Shown here piece by piece: positions 43,046 through 54,900 of a stretch of DNA of 64,000 nt. The notes beneath the pieces were generated by a model, which was not told where the DNA came from, did not search any database, and was given only the letters and a program-made list of their open reading frames with translations. Position 1 is the first letter of the stretch, and each line of letters opens with the position of its first letter. This DNA comes from Nothopassalora personata (lineage: Eukaryota > Ascomycota > Dothideomycetes > Mycosphaerellales > Mycosphaerellaceae). Position numbers and translations under genes: made by a program. Location: assembly GCA_033816765.1 (NCBI GenBank), contig CM066293.1, positions 4,092,001-4,156,000 on the forward strand, written 5' to 3'.

Positions 43046-43751
43046 GCTTTCTTAGTAAGGTGTTTTAGCGTCCGCGGGTTCTAGCTTAGAGATATAGAAG
43101 ATTAGGTAGATTCTAGCGTCGGGGGGTAGTCGTAGGCGGTAGTTAACTAGTCCTATAACTTTATCGACGAAAAATAGTCCGACCTTAACGTAATCTAGTT
43201 TTTTAGTCTATCTTCTCATTCTTAAGTTTTTTATAAGGAGATAGACCTTATCCCCCTCTTTTAGTAGAGGTACTATTTTTCTCGTATCTTACCGTTATCG
43301 AGACAATTTTTATTATATATCTTCGATCGTCTTACGTATTTCTTTATATACTTCCTTAAGAGTATCCGTCGTTACGATTGCTCTTTCGGCCTATAGGTAG
43401 GATTAGGTGTTCCGAATAAGTTAGGATCTTTACTAAAGTTCGTATAGAATAGTGTCGTTAAAGTCGTCTCTAATTTATAGTTGTTTAGTACAATCTACGC
43501 TATTAGTAGTAGTAAAACCTAGTTGTCTTATACATAGTTAATATAGTGCCGTAGGTATTGTTCTAGCGTCTAATTTATTCTCTCGGTCTATCCGTCTATT
43601 TCTAGGTAATATGCTATTAATAGCTTATGTTTAATTCCGATAGTTTATATAAGCGTTTTCTAGTAATTTAATGTAAATAGCTTATCTCTATCTATTATAA
43701 ATGCTTAGGGGAATCTATAGTATCGGATAAGTCTATCTAGTATAAGGTATC

Positions 43752-43949
43752 TATAAGGGTAGCCTATAGCTAACCCTTATATATAATGCGGCTATGCCCG
43801 GCTTAGCATGCCGTACGTAACGCGTATACGTACACTAGGAGATGCGCACGGCGTCGATAGAAGAAAGTAAGCTTTAGTTTATCTACGATTAGAAGATCGT
43901 AGGCGTACTATACATTACGACATCCCCTTATAGCCTTACGGCCCTTATA
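43752..43949 (+). repeat. 5' LTR of element H
   Basis: 198 bp, TATAAGGGTAGCC...GGCCCTTATA (TG and CA termini converted by RIP). Preceded by GTATC. Confidence 0.85.
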
Positions 43950-43952
43950 GTT

Positions 43953-43961
43953 CTAAAGCTT
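43953..43961 (+). promoter_or_regulatory. Candidate self-primer binding site of element H
   Basis: CTAAAGCTT lies three bases after the LTR and is the exact complement of AAGCTTTAG within it (43869-43877). The nearest TATA-like sequence is about 90 nt upstream of that motif, so the match to a transcript start is weaker than in the other two families. Confidence 0.45.
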
Positions 43962-44828
43962 CCCTTCGTTACAATCTATATACGCTATAGAGCCCGATCG
44001 CAACGTATACGACGGCGAGTCGCCTACGCCGCCCCTAAGCCCTAGAGTATAGTAGTAGGCGCGTTATGTAGCCTTAGTTACGAGAAGAGAGGCCTTACGG
44101 GCTAAGATTAAAGAGTAAGAGATATAGCGGGAGATCGAGCGGCTAGAGATCTTACGCGCTATAAGCGTATTACCTCTAGAGCGTATAGGAGGGAGGAGAG
44201 AAGATTACCTCCCTACTATAACCCCTACCTCTATCTCTATAACTACTAACGATAATATTATAGTACGAGGCGCGGCCGTAGCGTAAATAACGCGACCGCG
44301 TCTAAAAGAGCCGACGCCTTTTAGAGGGGATTCGATAAGGAAGGTAAGGGTATTCCTTCGGGAGCTCTTACTTATCTTCGCCCTCTTAGGTACTGTATAC
44401 GCGATAGACGAATTAAAGGTCCTATATAGGGTTATGTACGTTAGCGGAGAGGTAAGTAAGCGATAGTATACTAACTATAGCGCCGTTAACCTTATAGGGT
44501 ATATATACTAGGACTTTAAGGAGTTCTACCGAGACGTATACGGCGATCCTATAAATCGCGTGCTTAACGTTATATTAGAGTACGAGGTTACGAGATAGAA
44601 GGATAACTAGATAGCGCGACAGTTCGCGACTAAGCTAGATATTATAGAGGACTAGTTAAGTAACTACTCGGAAGCGTAACGTATACGGTACCTACTAGCG
44701 AAGCTTACGCCTCGCTTACGGTCCGCTATCGTTAGCTACTATAATATCCCTACGACTAGAGAAGACCTAGTAGTCCTAGCCTCGCGTATCGAAAGTACCG
44801 AGCGCCGAGGTAGTAGCGGAGGGCACGA

Positions 44829-45259
44829 TGTTACGGTTTAGATAAAGGACGGTGTAGGACGTAGCATAGGAGGAAGAATTAGAAGACAAGAACTAATCGC
44901 TAGGAAGAGGAAGGGACCCTACGTCCGGGTTACGTGCACGACCGCGCGCTTAGTACATAGTCGAACACGACTATAGAAGTAGCGTATAGACGTACACGAC
45001 TACACGACTAGGCAACCGGTCGAGTAGATAGACGGACGCCTAATACCGGATAGCATACGAGTCTCCGTTATATTTAGGAACGCTAAGAACCCTTATAGTT
45101 TCGATGCGTTCAACTTATGTTACTATCTCACTAATTGGAATACAACTCTTACTCTAATTATTTATCTTCGCTTAGCTTACTCTAGCCTCTCTAAAAAATA
45201 CCGCTACGTGACTTGACTTATCTCTCCTTTAAGACTAGCCCTAGAACGAGACAATAACA
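44829..45259 (+). repeat. 5' LTR of element I
   Basis: 431 bp, TGTTACGGTTTAG...GACAATAACA, preceded by CACGA. Its 5' half differs from the E-type LTR while the 3' half is shared. Confidence 0.9.
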
Positions 45260-48200
45260 CTTTAAACGCCCTTAGGATGAGCGCTACTTAAGCAGCTAGT
45301 AGGGGAACACCCGCCCCTAGCGAAGTAGGAAGCATCCGCCGTGCGCTACTATAATAGACTACTACGAAGGACGATAAGTCTAATAACGATAACGAGCCTA
45401 CTCTAAGGAAGAACGACGTTAAGGCTACTAAGCTAGACCTCTTCTATAGAGATAGGGCTAAGTTCGACGACTAGATCAATTAGATAGATATGTATCTTAT
45501 GTTTAACCTAGTCGATACCGATAAAAGAACTATCTTCGCTATTACGTACCTTCGCGGAAGTGCGTAGAACTAGATTAAACCTTACCTTAAGGAATACCTT
45601 AAAGGTATAGGACGATTAGACCCTACTAGAATGTTTAGGAGCTATACCCTCTTTAAGGATAAGATGAAGTTAATCTTTAGAACCTCGAACGAAGTCTAAT
45701 AGGCTATACGAATCATTCAACACCTAAAGTAGAAGACGTCTACTTTAGAGTATACCGCTAAATTCGAAGAATACGGACAAATTACTAGATAGGACTAGAC
45801 GGCGTTAATAACTATATTCCGACGTAGACTTAAGGACTCCGTTAAGGACGAGTTAATAAGACACGGGGGACAGATTACTAACCTCGAAGAGCTAGTAAAG
45901 GCGTCGATTAATATCGATAACTAGCTCTAGGAACGACACTAGGAAAAGAAATACGACTCTAAAGTAGGAAGTATAGTAGGATATACTCCGGATCGTAGAC
46001 CCTTAGGAGGATACGTTACGAAGGGAGAATTCTCACGATAAAGCTAGCCCTACTATAGACTATAGCTAATGGAACTAGACGTTACCTAACGAGGACGGAG
46101 GATCGATAAGAGTAGGGGCTACGGAAAGCCCTTTAAAGGAAAAGGAAAACTCATATACTATACCTATAGTAAGGAAGGTCATATAGTACGGGATTGCCGC
46201 GGTAAAAATGTAGTGCGCCGCGAGCAATTTAATATAATGCAACCCCGAACTAGTAAATCTAAGAGTAGCGTTAGATCTCGAGGAGATACCGACTATACTC
46301 GGAGAGTAGGGGAGAGAGCTAGTAATAGAAGCACGACGCCTCTCCTAGACTCCTTAGAAGGACGAGGAGGATACTATAGGTAGCAAATAGTAGTTATTCT
46401 ATTTAACGCGAAGAACTAACTACGACAGTTTAACATAACGACACGAAGAGTCGACTACGAGATCGAATCCGAGTCTCGAAATGGTTATAGAAGCCTTCAT
46501 TAGCGATTCTATTACTAAGACTCGTGTTAAGTTTACTACGCCGCGAAGTTAGGCGTAGGGTATTAGCCTTAGTAACTACGAGGAACCCTAGGAGCGACGT
46601 ATAGGTAAAACGCTACGCTGCGAGAAGTGGACATCGACGAATCCTACTTCGACGAAGATAGAAGCGACAAGGAAAATCAGGACCTAGGATAGAACGGATT
46701 ATAGTTACCAGAACCATAGGAAGAAAGTTAAGAAACTACCGGGCTAAACACTATTAAAGAAGACTAGGATCTAGAAGAATTAAGCGAAGAAGATTCCTCC
46801 GAAGGAGAAGGGAGCGACACTAACGACAACAACGAACAACTTACCTTCACGGTAGATGCACCTAAGAAACTGTACGATATAATTATCTACCTATAAAGGA
46901 GGTACGAGGAATTCCTACCTAAGATAGGCGGACGAAGGAGGCTACACTCTATTAAGTTTAATAAGACACTCGACACCCTACGAGGCATAGCCTAGGGATA
47001 CCCACTTATAGAAACAACCGAGAATCTAGTAACCGCCGTTATAGAACGACTACCGATAGGAAGCCGAATAATAGGAACCGGATATCTTATACCGTTAGGA
47101 ACATTCATATCGAATGAATTACGTAACATAGTGTAACACGCACGCGCACTCTACTTAGAAACGTAGAAGATCTAGGAACGTAATAGACTACAAGTGTAGA
47201 CATAGGGTAACGGGCTATAGGTTCTAGCCGAAGCCTCTAGGCACGAAGCATAGCGAACTACATACTATTCGGGAAAAGGATTAGCTCCCTAGGAATAAGC
47301 GACTAAAGGGAGTTATGCAATACTTAGGCTCACGCATCGACATTAAGTACAGTTTTCTAGACATAAGTAATCGTTAACGGACATAAGACTAGTGTTATAA
47401 TCGACTTAGGAGTAGCGGGGAATTTTATCTCCGAGTCTTTTATAAGAAGAAACGGGTTAGCTACCCTAAAGAAGAAATAGGGTTACGAGTTAATCGCGGT
47501 AAACGGATTATCGTTACCTAGCGTAGAATAGGAGACGACACTATTACTACTAGCTATCTAATAGTACTACGAGAATATTACCTTAGATGTTACTAATATA
47601 GCTAGTTATAACATAGTATTAGGTATGCCTTAGTTAAGAAAGCATAATCTAGTAATCGACTAGAGAAGAGGAGTACTTACATTTAGGGAATGCGATTGCG
47701 TTGTCAACATTTAGCCTACGTAGTAGCAGCGTTCACTAGTAGATAAGGCAAGGAAACAGCTAAACGAGATATAGCTTACGCCGAATAGAAGGATAGAAGA
47801 ACTACCTTCGACCGGGATAGACACTAGCGTAGGGCCGCCGGGTTACGAAGTTACTAGAAGTAATAGAAGTAACGTACTATCGAAGAATACTAACATCTTA
47901 GAGTTAAGTATTCCTAAGGAGTATCGTAAGTGGTCGCGACTCTTTAAAGAGGAGAGAGGCAAAACCGCCTTACCTAAGCACCGCCTATAGGATTACAAGA
48001 TTGACATTTAGCTAGGGAAAGAGCCTCTATAGGGACCCCTATATTAAATGTCTAAGAAAGAGCTATAGACCCTACGAGAATAGCTAAAGGAGAAGCTAGC
48101 TAAAGGATAGATAAGAAGATCCACCTCGAGTATAGGAACTCTATGTATGTTCGTTCTAAAAGCAAACGGGAAGTTACGACTCGTATAAGACTATAGGAAG

Positions 48201-50744
48201 TTAAACGAGATCACGATTAAGAACCGATACCCGCTACCTAACATCGAAGAAGCATAAGATAGATTAACCGGATCGGACTAGTATACGAAGATTAACCTAC
48301 GAGATGCCTTCTATGCTATACAAATAGTAGAAGGAGAAGAATAGAAAACCGCTTTTAGAATAAGATACGGACTCTACGAATTCTTAGTTATACTAATAGG
48401 ATTAACTAACGCACCCGCATCTTACTAGGACCTTATTAACGAAACACTTAGAGACCTACTCGACGTATGCGTTATCGCCTATATAGACGACATACTAGTC
48501 TATACGAAAGGATCCCTATAGAAGCACATAAAATAGGTCTAGGACGTCTTCGAACGACTTACGCAATTAGGATTCAAGACGGCACCCGAGAAATGCAAAT
48601 TCCATAAGAAAGAAGTTAAATTCTTAGGCTTTATTATTAGTACTATAGGGATAACGATCGACCCTACGAAAACATAGTCAATTAGAGAATAGCTAGAGCT
48701 AAAAACAGTTAAGGACGTATAATCATTCCTTAGAGTAGCGAACTATAACCGGAAATTCATTAAGGATTACGTAAAGACAGTAGCACTAATAACGACGCTT
48801 ACGAGAAAAGACGTTACCTAGAAATAGGGAAAAGAACAGATTAAAGCATTTAAGAAACTTAAGGAACAATGCGCTTTAGACCCTACGCTTCGACTATTCG
48901 ATAGTAGTAAGGAAGTCTACATCGAGACCGATACGTCTAATATAGCAATAGGCGCGTGTCTAATATAGATACATAATGGGTAGAGACACCTAGTAGCCTA
49001 TTACTCCCGGAAAATGACTATAGCGGAACAGAACTACGATATCTATAATAAAGAGCTTCTAGCCATTGTTACTGCTATATAACATTAGAGAGTATATATC
49101 GAGGGCCTACTAAAGTTAACGATTCTTTCTAACTATAAGAATCTTACGTACTTCACGACGACGAAAGAACTTACCCGAAGGCAAGCCCGCTAGTCGGAGC
49201 TGCTAGGACAGTATAAGTTCGAAATTAAATATACTCTAGGACAAGAGAATAGCCGCGCCGACGCGCTAAGCCAAAGAAGCGACTATATAGAAGGAAAAGA
49301 ACTAGTGCAACACAAAATATTAAAGATAAACCTCGACGGAAGTCTTAGTGTAAACACGAGAGAATTCAATAATATCGTACGGATACTAGGCGACAAGGAC
49401 GAACAATTCCCTAGATCGTAAGGGAAATACTAAGTACCTAAGGATCGAGAAGAAGAATGTATACGACAACATCACGACGGACTAACTTATAGACATCCTA
49501 GAACTTCGAAAACAATAGACTTATTATAACGCAGTTTCTCATTTCTATAGATAAGACTTAAGGTGTTACGCTACATTAGACAATACGTACACTACGAACG
49601 AAATAAGGCTACGAGACATGTAAAATACGGTTACCTACAGTTTAGGATACTACCGACAAGACTATAGGACGAAGTCACAATAGACTTTATTACGAAACTC
49701 CTACCGTTAAGAGACTAAGTTACGAAACAACTATACGACATAATACTAGTCATAGTTAATAGACTTACGAAATACGTACACTTCATTTCTACATTAGAGA
49801 CATACAATGTAGAGTAGCTCGGATACCTCGTACTAGATAGACTTATCCGATACTACGGATTCCCTTAAACATTTATAACGGATAGAGACAAGCTATTCAC
49901 ATTAAACTACTAGAAGACGCTTATAGGAACAATCGGAATTAAACATAAGCTATTAATAGCATATCATCCGGAGATAGATAGACAAACCGAAAGGATGAAT
50001 TAAACGCTAGAACAATACCTACGATACTACATTAATTATGTACAAGATAACTAGGTTTCATTACTACTAATGGCGCAGATTGTACTAAACAACTATAAAT
50101 CGGAGACAACTTTAACGACGCCATTCTATACGAACTTTAGTAAAGACCCTAACCTATTTAGAATACCTAGATCTTACCCACAAGCCGAAAGAGCAATCGT
50201 AACGACGGATACTCTTAAGGAAGTGCATAAAGAAACACGTAAGGCGATCGAAGATGTATAACAAAAACTGTCTCGATAACGGTAGGACACGAGAAAAATG
50301 GCACCTCTACTAAAAGAGGGGGATAAGGTCTATCTCCTTATAAAAAACTTAAGAATAAGAAGATAGACTAAGAAACTAGATTACGTTAAGGTCGGACCAT
50401 TTTTAATCGACAAAGTCGTAGGACTAGTTAACTATCGACTACGACTACTACTAGACGCTAAAATCTACCTAGTCTTCTACATCTCTAAGCTAGAACCAGT
50501 AGACGCCGAAACACCTTACTAGGAGAGCTTCCATTTCGAGCCGGAAGTAGAAAACGAATTCGAAGTCGAAAAAATCCTAGATAAGAAAGGTTAGCGATAC
50601 CTTGTTAAATAGAAAGGATACGACGAATTAGAAAATACCTAGGAACTAGAAAGAAACCTACGAAACTGTTAGTAAAAGCTCTAGGAGTACAAAAAACGGT
50701 CTAGTAGATTAACCCCCGCGTTAGAGACTAATCTACTAGAAAAT

Positions 50745-50818
50745 AGCTAGAGTAGGAATTGAACCTACGACCTTAAGAGTATAGACAGCTTACGCTCTAA
50801 CTACTAAGCTACATAACT
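50745..50818 (-). tRNA. Degenerate tRNA-like sequence in element I
   Basis: A 74 nt minus-strand segment fits a tRNA layout. Acceptor AGTTATG/TCTAGCT pairs at 6 of 7 positions with G-T wobbles. TA follows, then D-arm GCTT...GAGC and T-arm GTAGG TTCAATT CCTAC, which pairs perfectly. The anticodon arm is irregular (TAAG...CTTA with an 11 nt loop), so no anticodon is assigned. The corresponding place in element G lacks it. It is likely a captured or SINE-derived tRNA relic, with RIP damage. Confidence 0.45.
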
Positions 50819-50994
50819 AGGTTCAATAAGGGAAACGAAGAACTTACATAAATATATCTCTTATAAGAAACTAACACCTATCTACTAGAGGGGCTAGCGC
50901 TCGAAGAAGCTACTGCGGCTTCCTTAAGGGTCGGATATAACTAGAGGGCATTATCCGGAATTATTGAAAGGTCCTCCTAGGAAGGAATCGACAT

Positions 50995-51363
50995 CTAGAA
51001 AACTCCCTCTAGCTCTTCGGGGCTACCTTTAGGAACGAGAAGATAGGACGAAGGCGCGGAAAAGGCATCGATACCTACGCTCGGCAAACTGCGAAGATCC
51101 TCGAAATCCTTCGTTATCGCCTTTTCCTCCCTATCCTTAGTAACGCGTAGCTGTTTCCTAAGACGATATACCTTTAACATCGCCTCTATTACCTTCTCTT
51201 TAGCCTTATTAAGCTCTCGCTTTAGCTTTCGACGCTAGTTACGAAGCCGCTTCCACTTAGTCTACGTAATAGTTACGTTACACTTAACACCCTTACGAAC
51301 GTACTCCGAGTAACACCTAAAGCGTACATCTACTACGTAACGAGGACTCTTCTTTCCTTTAGG
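50995..51363 (-). pseudogene. Accessory frame antisense to pol (copy in I)
   Basis: It lies between pol and the 3' LTR of element I on the opposite strand. The reading begins near KGKKSPRYVVDVRF, then a Cys-rich-like CYSEYVRKGVKC, then a basic coiled-coil-like region containing YRLRKQLRVTKDREEKA, and stops at 50995. Two internal stops match Trp/Gln positions. The 61 codons from the internal Met at 51180 are fully open. It is strongly similar to the frame at 42121-42495 in element G, which supports real coding before RIP. Confidence 0.6.
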
Positions 51364-51546
51364 CACTCTAGCCTTCTAGTGACTAGAACATAGGGATAGC
51401 ATCTCGCGGCCCTCGGCTTCGATGCCTAGTACTTAACGTTCGCGGCGCTCCTAACGTATTAGCCGCTCGCCGCTTATAGTGAAAGATAGGAACTCATAGG
51501 AGAAGAAAGAAAACTCGAGGACGAGTTTTAGTAGGAAGGGGGATAG

Positions 51547-51977
51547 TGTTACGGTTTAGATAAAGGACGGTATAGGACGTAGTATAGGAGGAAGAATTAG
51601 AAGATAAGAACTAATCGCTAGGAAGAGGAAGGGACCCTACGTCCGGGTTACGTGCACGACCGCGCGCTTAGTGTATAGTCGAACACGACTATAGAAGTAG
51701 CGTATGGACGTATACGACTACACGACTAGGCGACCGGTCGAGTAGATAGACGGACGCCTAACACCGGATAGTATACGAGTCTCCGTTATATTTAGGAACG
51801 CTAAGAACCCTTATAGTTTCGATGCGTTTAACTTATGTTACTATCTTACTAATTAGAATACAACTCTTACTCTAATCATTTATCTTCGCTTAGCTTACTC
51901 TAGCCTCTCTAAAGAATACCGCTACGTAACTTAACTTATCTCTCCTTTAAGACTAGCCCTAGAACGAGACAATAACA
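51547..51977 (+). repeat. 3' LTR of element I
   Basis: 431 bp, matching 44829-45259 with scattered CA-to-TA and TG-to-TA differences, followed by CACGA. Confidence 0.9.
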
Positions 51978-54900
51978 CACGACCGCGGGTAGTATATACG
52001 TCGTAAGCGTAAAGCTAAGGGCGTATATAAGCGGGCCGATTGCCTAAAGTAATAGAAGTAGAGTTAAGTACCGGGCGCCTCGGGTGCGAGTTAGTAGCAA
52101 GACGCCGGTAGCTCGTCTTTAACTAGCTAGAAGTCGAAAGCGGAGTACTACGGCTACGGTAGGAAGGGTTACTATAAGACGGAGTACCGAAATAGACACC
52201 TATAGAAAGACCGTAACGCGTAAGCGGTTCGTAGGTTAGAAACTATCGAGGCTTTAACTAAGAAGGGCGAATAGGGAAAAGGTAGAGGACTAGGTAAGGG
52301 TCGCTCCTAAGTCCGAGTTTCTATATAGACCCCTTAAGGTAAGTCGATACGAGTCTAGCGCGTTACTTACGAGGCGCCGTCGAGACGCGTAAGGGCTTTC
52401 GCGAGGCTACGTTTCTTCTAGATAACGGTATAGATTTAAGCTTAGTGTCGTACGAGTATATACTCCGATACTAGATATAGCCTATTAGTAGTATAAAGCT
52501 TCTAAATCTAGAGTCGTACGCGTAGGACTAGGGGTATTACTACGGCGCCTATACGGTTCGCGTACGACTAGCTAACGATATAGGAGTAGAGCGCGTAAGC
52601 GACGCTATCTACTATATAGCGCCTATAGGTAGGCCGTTAGTTATTTTAGGTAGACCCTAGCGGTATCGTAATCGGATAGTAAAGGCCGATAAGGATAACT
52701 AGTAGTACTACGGTATAGAGACACCTACGATTTAGTAGCGTAACGTACGCGAGTTCCTTAAGGATCTCGAGAGCTCAAAGTAGGTTTATACGATAAGTGT
52801 TCGGGTTATTACTATAGTAGTACCCGAAGGAGAGGGTCCCTCGTAGCCTAAAGAATTTATAGACTTCCGAGATATATACGTACCTAATAAGTAGGCGAAG
52901 CGTAAGATGCCCGACGGGGTTAAGCATACGATTAATCTCGTTAAAGGAAAGAAACCCCCTTTTAAGCCGCTATACTACTAGTCCTTAACTAAGTTAGAGG
53001 CCTTAAAGGAGTACCTTACGTAAGTAATAGAGAAGGGGTAGATTAGGCGATCCGTAAGTAAGGCGGGTGCGCCTATCCTATTCGTACTAAAGAAGAATAG
53101 TACTCTTAGGCTCTATATAGATTATAGAGGCCTAAATGAGATTATAGTAAAGAACCGGTACCTACTGCCCCTAATTAGTAAGACCTTAGATAGGCTATAG
53201 GGCGCTAGGCTCTTTACTATAATCGACCTATAGGATGCCTACTACCGTATTCCTATTAACTAAGGAGACGAGTAGAAGACTACGTTTCGCACGCGATACG
53301 GTTACTACGAGTACTTAGTTATGTCTTTTAGGTTAACTAACGCACTAGCTACCTTTTAGGGGTACATTAATAAGGCCCTTACTAGGTTAGTAGATAACAT
53401 CTACGTAGTCTACCTAGATAACATCCTTATCTATAGCGTAACGCGTAAGGAGTACGTACGACCCGTACGCGCGGTACTAGAGAGGCTACGAAAGTTCGCC
53501 CTATTTACGAACCTAAAGAAGTATAGCTTCTTCTAGGAGAATGCCAAGTTCCTAGGATTTATCGTAAGTGTCGTAGGCGTATCGATAGATAGGAGTAGGG
53601 TAGCCGTAATTGAGGAATAGCCTACGCCTATAAGTTTTTATAAGGTTTAATCCTTCCTAGGATTCTATAACTTCTATAGGCGCTTTATCGAAGGGTACTC
53701 GAGGATTGTAGAGCTATTAATAGACCTACTAAAGGGATGTAAGAATAGTAAGAAGTAGAGGCCTCTTATATAGTCCGCTTACGAGGAGTAAGCGTTCTAA
53801 CGGCTAAAAGCTAGGTTCCTCGGAGTACCTATCCTAAGGCACTTCGATCCTTCGTTACGTACGAGGGTTGAAACGGATGCCTTAGGTTTTGCGATTATAG
53901 GCATTATCTCTTAGTTATTTAGGACTAAGTAGCATCTAATTACCTTCTATTCTCGTAAGATAATACCTACCGAGTGTAATTATAAGACCTATAACTAAGA
54001 GCTACTAGTAGTAGTAGAGGCATTTAAGCATTAGCGACCGTACCTCGAAGGCGCATCGTATACGGTTTAGGTACTAGTCGACTATACGAACCTATAGGGT
54101 TTTATAATAGTAAAGTAGCTAAACGGGAGGTAAGCTCGATAGGCGACGTTTCTATAATCTTTCGACTTCGTAGTAGAGTATAGGTCGGGGAAGAGTAACC
54201 TAGCTAATGCGCTATCGCGACGTAGTAACTACGTACGCGTAGCGTAGTAGACGTCGAACTTACTTCCTACGCTATAAAGTAAGCTATCTTTCTAGAAGGA
54301 ATCCCTATTAAGAGAGGACGAGCCTATAGTAAGGCTCGTAACCGCTACCTACGAGAAGATATAGGATAAGGCGACGATAATAGTAGTAGGAGCCTACGAG
54401 CCGTAGGGGACCCGATCGCTACTAGTAAGAGTATACGCTATATTAATGTAGGGCGGCCTAGGTAAACTGCTTATACTACTAATAAAAATCGTATAGGGGA
54501 GAGACGATAGGTACGTTATATACTTATCGTAGGCGCCTAGCGAAGGGGACGCTAAGGGCTAGTATATTAAAGACGGGTTAGTCTATCGCGAGAACGCGAT
54601 TATAGTACCTAAAGACTATATAGTAAGAGCATAGCTACTCTACATACATTATAACGACCTACTAGTAGGGCACTTTAGTAAGGTAAAGACTAAAGAGCTA
54701 ATACGACGTTATTACTAGTAGGAATTACTTAGTAAGGAAGTAAGGGAGTATGTTAGAAACTGTAGGGCTTATTAGACCTCGAAGGCGAGGCGCTATCGAC
54801 CCTACGGCGAGCTATAGTAACTACCTAGGCTAGACGGTCTATAGTAGGAAATTACTATAGATTTTATTACGGACCTACTACTAAGTAAGCAAGGAGAATG

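Larger units (their letters stand above)
41656..43751 (-). mobile_element. Element G, left part (RIPped chromovirus, minus)
   Basis: Reading on the minus strand, this is the 3' end of an element of the E/I family. The partial LTR (41656-41944) is cut at its left by the R-type LTR. Then come the antisense accessory frame (42121-42495), the chromodomain/pol end, and integrase up to 43751, where element H inserted. The pol continues at 57794-59293: joining the two with one copy of GTATC restores the sequence seen in element I near 49,830. A solo LTR (42799-43045) interrupts it. Confidence 0.8.
44829..51977 (+). mobile_element. Element I: full-length RIPped chromovirus nested in H
   Basis: 7149 bp with 431 bp LTRs and duplication CACGA (44824-44828 and 51978-51982). 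Gag is at about 45,340-46,400 with the knuckle CYTYSKEGHIVRDC. Protease and RT follow (AYIDDILVYTKGS near 48,480), then RNase H (YIETDTSN), integrase (about 49,500-50,250, AYHPEIDRQTERMN) and a chromodomain at about 50,570-50,680. In the chromodomain each expected Trp codon reads TAG. Between pol and the 3' LTR lie a tRNA-like segment and an antisense accessory frame. It is less mutated than its host element H. Confidence 0.9.
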
